Positions 39,001-48,000 of a stretch of 64,000 nt of DNA are shown one piece after another. The position numbers and the translations under genes are program-made. The notes below the pieces were generated by a model that made no database searches, was not told the origin of the DNA, and was given only the letters and a program-made list of their open reading frames with translations. Position 1 is the first letter of the stretch, and every line of letters starts with the position of its first letter. This DNA is from Platycnemis pennipes (Eukaryota; Arthropoda; Insecta; Odonata; Platycnemididae): assembly GCA_933228895.1 (NCBI GenBank), contig OW121848.1:157310688-157374687 (forward strand), in the 5' to 3' direction.

Positions 39001-42000
39001 TGATGTTGGAGATACGATGGACCAAGTGTGTTGAGGCCAAGGGAGATTACGTAAAAAAATAATATCATTTTTTAAATGAAAATCGCAGTCTTTCATTGTC
39101 AGGCCGAGAACTTTTCACCGCACCCTTGTAATGAATTTACTATTCGGCCCCCTCAACTTTGTTATATATGGGCTTGACTGTATTTCTTTAATGCAATTGG
39201 TTTACGACAATACATATTTGTAAAAAGTGAAAATGTTCTCATCAGGAGGGATGGACATTTAACAAGAGTCAGCCATCATGTATACCATCCTCTTTCCTTG
39301 GTAAGAATATCTTTTCGATCATTTCAATGTCCTATTCGAAGAGCTCATCATTTCTTGTTTATATTTTTCACAAGGAGTTACAAAACTCTCAAATTCAAGC
39401 TGGCACTTTTCGCTAGTACCATCAAAATTTGGTGGCACTACAAGGGTTAACAATTAAAATTAATCTTTGAAAATGCACTCAACTATTTAACTTAATCATT
39501 ACTTTTTAGAAGGGTTAACTTTTAATCATTAAAATTATACATTAACTGAAACAAAACTAAGTTCAATTAATTTTTTTCTTTAATTTTTGGCAAATGTCGA
39601 CCTGTGGGGAAAATAAAATTGTATCTAAGAATGCAATATAGCTGGGTAGTTGTGCAAGAATGCAACGAATAAGCCCAGATGAATGCATCAAAACAAAAGC
39701 GTTAGGTAGAGGGGAGTGGCAGCCAAAGTTTAGGAAGGCACTCTCAGATGAGGAAACATGAAACCAGGAGAAAACTATGGTCCTGGAGGGCTCGTATGCC
39801 TTACTTGGTGACATCATGTAGTTAATACTACATTGTTTAACATGAGAAAGGGGGTCACCAAAAAAACGTAACAAGGATAACCAGGGGCAGGGGTTAATTC
39901 AAAGTAACGTATCTGTTACAATGCGCCAGTCTGTGTATACCTTACTCGGTGACATCGCATCATCAATACCTCAGAGTGAATTGGGAGAAAGGGTGCACAG
40001 ACACACCCCCAGCAACTACTGCAACTCTATATAATTAAGCCGTTTTCACTGCAATTTTACAATTGTGAAGGGATACTTCACATCGCAATGTTGGGACCAA
40101 CACCAAAAACTAGCCTTCAAGCATTTTCTACCACTCAGCGACCTTTTCAATCTGCTCCTAATCCCTTTCCCATAATTCACCCTCACATTCCTTACCCCTC
40201 CCCTCCCCTGCCTGTTCCATAACTGCATATAAAGGCACTCGACGAAAAATATTCTGTTATCTACCTGATGATGGGGTAAGGGCTGAAACCAGTAGTGCCA
40301 CCAATAAACCAGTGGAATTCACAATTTTCTCTCTCTTTATTACTATGAAAAATTCCACAAAATAAATACACAGTCACTAAGTTTTAAAAATGATGAATGA
40401 TTTTTTCTGGAATGGGCTTAGTTCCATGCTTTTTTTAGCGGGGATTGGGCGATAGAGGGCAACTAAAGTGCGGTTGGGCATAACAGTGTAAGTGTTAGAA
40501 GCAAATGTCTATTTTTAAAATAAAATTCCTATCTCTAAATGTTCAGCTTTTATTTTACACATGTTTTCGATATTCAGATGCAATTTTGCCAACACTATGA
40601 TCACCGACTTAAAACCATTTACATGAGAAATACAAGTAAGTATTTATTTTGCGATCCTTTATGACAAGCAATACAGTGTATGACACTGAGGTATCTTTTA
40701 AGAGTACTTACGCGAACAACAACCAAAAAGGTAATACAATGTTGCCAAAGGCAACAAAAGTTGAGAAAACAAAGATAAATTTTTTTTGCGATTTATTGAA
40801 AATGTTTGACACTATGAAGTTCAAAATTATGAAGTGCCAAATTTCCGGTCCCACTGACTTCGTATTATTGGGAGTCTACTGTATGACCTGTACTATAGGA
40901 TGCATGGGGAAAAGGCAGGAAATGGAACCCAGGGAACTCATGGAGTCAGTACATATGGCATAGAAGCCAGCAGAACTTCTTATATCACCCAGAGCCATCT
41001 TGAAGGCCAGGAGTTCTGCTGTGTACACACTACACAGTGGGCTCAGCCTGGCCTGGATGACTCCATGGTAGGCAAGGTGAGTGCACAGGCACACGCAGTA
41101 TTCAACTTTGAGCCATCCATGTACATGGGGATAAGGTCAGAGCGACTGCTTAAGTATTCTAGGAAAAGTTGTTGATATTCCGATGCGGTGGTGCAACTTT
41201 TTCGCTAGGTATTTAGAGCAGAGCATATTTTAGGCATTGGAATCAACCGCGGTGGGTGGTTCGAGTATCCGATATGATGCACTTCCGGGAGCGTAATACT
41301 GCAGCACTATCGATAAAATGTTTAAAATACAGTAGAAGCCCGGTATAGTGAGTACGGCTTATTGCGAGAATCGCGTTATAGCGAGTGATTGTCTTTGTAC
41401 CGCCAAAAGGCCTATGTTTTACATGTAAAATAAAGCGGATATAGCGAGGCCAAAAAGTTCCTTCCACGGTATACGCTCGGTATTACGACAGATATCTCTC
41501 GAGGGCGATGGACCGCCTAGCAAAAATAAACTATTGGGTTTTGTATTATCTGCTAATTAAACTAAAAATACAAGATGAGTGCCATATCTACAACACCTAA
41601 AGCCAGTTATGTCCAAGCATTAACGATTTACGGCCTTCAGTTCGCTCTGCGCACTCCCATTTTACATTCTTCTTTTGTTAGGCCTACTCATCAGTGGGAG
41701 TGGGCAGACGACGAGCAAGATGAGAGTAGGAGAGGGAGTTAGGTCTAGGCATGGGCGATATTGATGGATACGATAATTTTAGCATATCATAAGGTGGCGA
41801 TAACGATAACTCAGCGTGACGATAAACATCGTCTTATCGTGCCCGATATGTTATCGGGGCACGATAAGATATCGGGGCGCGATAAGATATCGGGGCACGA
41901 TAAGATGTCGGGGCACGATAAGATATCGGGGTGGGATAAATATCGCTATAAATAGGTATCGCGATAACTATCACGATAAACATCACGATAAATATCGTGA

Positions 42001-45000
42001 CCATGATAAATATCGCGATAAAATATCATGATATCGCGCCCCGATAAAATATCACTATATATTATCACGATAAATATCGCAATAAAAGATCATGATATTG
42101 CGCTCGTTCAAACATAGCGTGTTCACGCCCGATGAATTATCGTGATATTGCTCCAGTTAATCGAGTCGGAAAAAGACAGCCATAAGTTGGCCTTCGCTTA
42201 AGCTTGAAAAATATCTACGACCCCCGAAACATGCCGTATTTCAGTGAACCTTCAGGCCAATTTTCCCAACTGATGGACGTACTGGTTAACATTCGAAAAC
42301 TCGACAAAGCTGATATTATCGTCATGACATATTCGCAAAATTATCCAAAAACTTCCACAGTATACCTAATATTTTAATTCCGAGTTATTTTAGTTACGCT
42401 GTCTTTACAGCTTTCTTCGGTGATCGAAAAATAGAAGAACTGGAAGAAAAACATCGAAACTAGGGGAATTAATATTTTATATAATGGAAAGTGTCCTGTT
42501 TCTTTCATGAAATATGTTGATATTCTACCAGATTGTTCCCGAATGACTTTTTTGCTGTTTACCTTCGTCAAATACCACGGAAACAAAAGAAAAACTGTAA
42601 ATACGAACGACTATGAGAATTAGGTGGGTTTTTTCAACACCATCGGATATAACGAGCGCTCGATTTAGCGAGTGATTTCCGAGGGATTATGAGCACTCGT
42701 TATACCGGGATTCCACTGTATATGCTAGGTGGTATGGTAGACCTTCTCCTTGTATTAAAAATTTCTAAAAATATAGGTTAAAAACGAATTTTAAATTGGG
42801 GATGTGATTTCTTGGAAAAAACTTTGGCATTGTTAACTGCATATTAAAAGACTCCTCCGGCATGAGAGTGGCCGCTTGCCTGCATCAGTATAAATGCTGA
42901 AAACTGGGTTAGTTCTATAGGCCCCAAAATCCTGGAGGCCATGGGAATGGAAAACCTGCAGCGTCACCTAAAGATTAAAAAGCTGTTAAAAAAAAAATAG
43001 AGAAGAAAATTTTGCATGATTTGTATCTATATAAAAGCAATAAGTTTCCTCAAAAACTTATTGCTGGGTGTCATGGCCTGGATAAAATGCTATAGAGTGA
43101 CCAAGAACTGATTTAGTTGACTAGAGAAGAACAAGTTAATGTGTGACCAAGGTGGAAGGAATATATGCAACATGGAACTAGTTGAAAACTTCAAGCGGAA
43201 ATGATCTTATGCAAGTTAGGTAGGTATTGCTACATAGCATGCATGCATGTGTAAACATTGTGACAATTTGATTTGGTGGGAACTTAATATGTACATTCAT
43301 GTTACAACAATGTATGTTCACAAAAGAATGTTAGTATGTTTTGGGATCGACTTCGACTACATGTACATGGGAGGTTGCATGACCAATCTGCCACAGCATT
43401 GCACTGCAAATCTTGCCGCAAGGCTGTGTCCACCACCTTTCCAGTAAAGGCTGTACCCACAACTTTGAGTCAAGGTTGAAAAAACCTGCACTAGTGACCA
43501 TGGGTCAACATTTCCACAAGCTTATGCCTGGCAAATTCAACATTGCTGATATGCTCGAAAAACAAGATTGCCACAATATTGGGAATACTGTAATATATAT
43601 AACAGTTACAGCAAGGTTATGTGCCACCTGGGTATTATTCATCAATCTTTAAAATCATCTCATCAATTCATTTGTCTCTTCTTCTAGAGCCCAGTGATTC
43701 AGTGCAATCTTTTAGTCTCAATCAATCAGTGTTTGTACTTTTTTATTTTCTCTTCAGATTCAATCAAGTACTTGAGTCACTGATTCAAAGCGATGCAAAT
43801 GATTCCATCAGATTATGGAATCCTCCAAGTGGCTTGAATTATAAAAATCAGATCAGTGAAAAGAATGAGTGAACCCATCTCCAGTACACACAGTGCTCAA
43901 CATTGAAGTGAAGCAGTCATGAGGAATAGCACAAAACACACACATGGTGGTAGAGAATAAGAGATGCAACTTAAGCAGGAATGATGGCATGAATATCAAG
44001 CAAAAAAATTGATGAAAACATCCATGAGGTCTTTTACTTGGATTTAAGTTTTACCTGGCACTCACTCGCACACTAGTGAAAAAAGCAGATGATACATTTG
44101 TAGGAGAGAGCTCACCACTCCTTAAGGCTGTGGTATCCAAAACCAAAGATGAAGCACTGGACTTGCTATTCATCACACATGACACTTGCAAGTCTCCAGC
44201 AACAAGGCCCCGTGATGATGGGAGAACACCTAGAAGCCTCGGTGGGAGGTCCAGGAGAGCTCCAACATCACTCATGGCACTATCCACAATGGTTTGAGAA
44301 GGGGAATATCCCAGACTTTGCAGTGTGCCGAGTGATTTATAAAACAGCTCCCTGAAATGATCAATGCAATCCTTAGCAGAGAGAGCAGTTGAAAAATATC
44401 CAAGATAGATTCAATCGATCAATGAAAACAGATTTTAAAATTTGTTTATATATGTCTAATGAAGAGCGGTTTTCTAAATTCATCTGTACCCGAAAAAAAC
44501 TTGGTGGAACAGCATTCAAGGATTGAAAACTGTGCAAGTTGCACCATACATTTAATTTCAATCATCATCTTGGGTCAAAAATCCTAGGATTGGTTTGACG
44601 CAGCCCTCCACTCGATTCTTCTATTGGCCAACCTCTTCATATTAACGTAGTTCCTCTCTTTCACGTCCTTTACGACCTGTTCTATGCAACTCATCCGAGG
44701 TGTTTTTTCCATTCTTCCCGTTCACTTTCCCTTCGAAGTATGTCTTCATAAGGCCATCGTGTCTTAAGATTTGGCCAATTAGGTTGTCCAGTCTTCTTTT
44801 TATAGTTTTCAGCAACCCTCTCTCTTCTTAGGACTTCTTCATTTGTCACTCGGTCGATCCATTTTATCTTCATCATTCTTTGATAGCACCATATTTCGAA
44901 TGCTTACACCCTTTTCTTCTCCGCTGCTGTAAAGAAACATGCTCCAGATATATATTTTGACGAATTGCTTCCTTACTTCCAAGCCTGTATTTTTCCAGCT

Positions 45001-48000
45001 GTAAGTAGATTCTTCTTTTGATAGAATGACCTCTTTGCCTGGGCTATTCTACTCACTATTTTTTTCTAGCTTCGTCCATCGTTAGTTACTCTGCTTCCCA
45101 GGTAACAGAACTCTTTCACCTCTTCCAGTTTCTGTTTTCCTAGCATAACATTGGTTTTGGCCTCCTCTCTCTTGCTGCACACCAATATCTTAGTTTTCTT
45201 CTTATTGATCTTCAGATGACAACTAGCCATTGTCCTTTCCATGGTTGTTAGCATCTTATTCAGATCCTTCTCTGTCTCTGCTATGTCATCAGCGAATCGT
45301 AGCATACTGAATGTTTCTCCATGGATGTTCACTCCAGAACACTTCTTCTTGATTTCATTGATGGCTCTCTTGATGTAAACATTAAAAATTACGGGAGACA
45401 GTGCAGAGCCTTTTCTCACTCCTTTCCTTATCCTTGCTTCTTCACAGCTGGGTCCAGATTTTATCACCGCTACTTGGTTTTTATACAAACTGCGGATTGT
45501 ATAAAAACCAATTCATTGTACAACACTCCAATTCTTTTCAGAATTCCAAGCATTAAATTCCAATCCACGTTGTCATAAGCCTTCTCTAAATCCACGAATG
45601 CAATGAAGGTCTGTTTGTCATTCTCTTCTCTATAAGCAGCCAAGTGCATAAGGGACAATACTACTTCTCTTGTATCCTTACTTTTCCTGAATCCGAATTG
45701 ATCTTCATCCAGGAACTCCTCTGCTTTTCGTTCTATTCTGTAGATTATCCTAGTCAATATCTTCGATGCATGTGTCGTCAAGCTTATAGTCCTAAAATTT
45801 TCACATTTCTCCGCTCTCTTCTTTTTGGGAATAGGAATTATGATTTTTTTCTCGAAGTCCCTGGGTATTTCTCCTGTTGTGTGCTTGTCGCAGATGGTCT
45901 TGTAAAGATGGGTTAATGTCTTCTCTCCTGCATTTTTTATTAGTTCTGCAGGAATATCATCAATTCCAGAAGCCTTATTCATCCGAAGGTCCCTTACTGC
46001 TGCATCAAATTCTGATCTCAATATTGATACTCCCATATCATCCTTCTCGACTTTGCTTTCCTCTTCAACAACTTTCGTGCTGAGATTGTTCCCTTTGTAT
46101 GACTCTTCCAGATATTCTTTCCATCTCTTCACTTTGTCTTCATTTTCAATCAAAAGTTCTCTATTCTTGTCTTTAATAGCATTGCATCTTGCGCTCCTTG
46201 CATTCCTTGAAGTGGTTACTCACTATCCTATTGGCAGCTTCCACCTTTCCAAGGGCAAGGTTGTTTTATACATCTTCGCATAGATTGTTCATCCACATTT
46301 CTCTAGCTTTTCTGGCTTTGCGACTTACTTTGTTCCTTATTCTTTTTTAGCAAAGCTGCCCTTCTTCAGTTTTCACATTCTTGTACTTTCTTCAATCAGC
46401 ACTAAGACTTCTTCCATTATCCATGGTTTCTTCTTAACAACTTTTCTTCTTCCAAGGACTTCTTTTGCGGCTTCCTATAGTCCACATTGTCCACATTAAT
46501 GTTTTCCCAATGCTCTTCCACTGGTTTCTCAGTCAGGTCCTCTACTATGTTGTTTTCTACCGCTTTCTGAAATTCCAGCTGACGTTCAGTCTCCTTTAGT
46601 TTTTCTACTTGCCAAATGTTCTTTACTGTTTTCTTCAATCTCTTGAATTTTAGATAGTATTTCATAATCACTGAATTATGGCTGCTGTCAATGTCTGCAC
46701 ACGAGTAGCTTTTGCTTAATTTTAATGTGCCAATTTATACATATGCAAAATGTGATTCAACACCTAAGGCATCATCATCAGGACTACTACAGACCTTGGG
46801 TGTTGAAGCATGTGTTGTTTATGTATTAGTCAGTCCAATAAAATTGTGGACAGCACAATTGTGCAGTTTAATTTCAAGTCACTTCCATATTTCCAAATTT
46901 GTTCACAAGTTAATTGTTTCCACTATGTCAAACCATAAAGAATAGAAAATTGTTGTTATGCATAGAAAACATAATCATCACTTTATAATTTACTTGATAA
47001 ACTGATAATATCTTAATTCATATGAAAATTAAGAAAATAAAGTACACACAGCAATATGCAGTTTAATATACAAACAAAACTATGAATTGCACACACATTC
47101 AAAGGAAATTGACTACTTTTTGGTGTCATGCCAACTTTTAGTGTTTAATAAACTCACATAAAATTTACAAATATATGTTTTTCCTATTAAACATGAAATT
47201 ACACAAAGTTGAGCAATCTGGAAGGAAAATCTTTTGAGAGAATCTATTCAGATGTTTCAAGTCAGTAAATCTCTAAATATCCTAACACCAAAAGTGATCA
47301 GTGCTCTAGTATCAGAACACAAACGTAAAATAGAATGTAATGCAAATAAAGAGTGCTTCTGCACAAATGAATCACCTTAAAGAGTCAATTTCTTTCTGCG
47401 TCTCACAGAAGTTTTTTCACTTGTTTCCATAATAGGTATTAATTCACATCAACTGACCAAGCAACATTGAAAACAGTCAACACTCAATAACTAGTTTATT
47501 TGGAGCCAAACCAAAGGTGAAAGTTCTTAATCAAATAAAAACACTAATGAATCAAATATGATATAAGCATATTCAGTCATTGAAAATCGCAGGTTTGAAT
47601 TATTCACCGTTTTGTTGATGCCGATCCAGATATAATTTGATGGTGCAGCGTTGACAGCAGCCACAGGATTAAAGCCATATGAGCTCGTGATTGAGGTTGT
47701 CCAAAGTCTACAGTTACATTGGTGTTTCCAGTCCCTTTTATGACCCTAAAAATATGATAATGATTGTGTCAATCGTAGAGCAAGAAGCTTTGAATTGAAA
47801 GGAAGAACCTTAAAGGAAGTCGTAAGCTTTACAATAGCTAATAACGACACAATTCCAGGACTTTTATAGGCGCTAAAATAATGTACTTCGTTGGCAAGAG
47901 TATTGGATAGTAGTTTCGCTTTCTTAGCAACAGTGCGACATAAATATGTAGGTTAGTACTCAAGTATTTTTTCCAAAAGATCGCGATAGAGTGGAACGTT

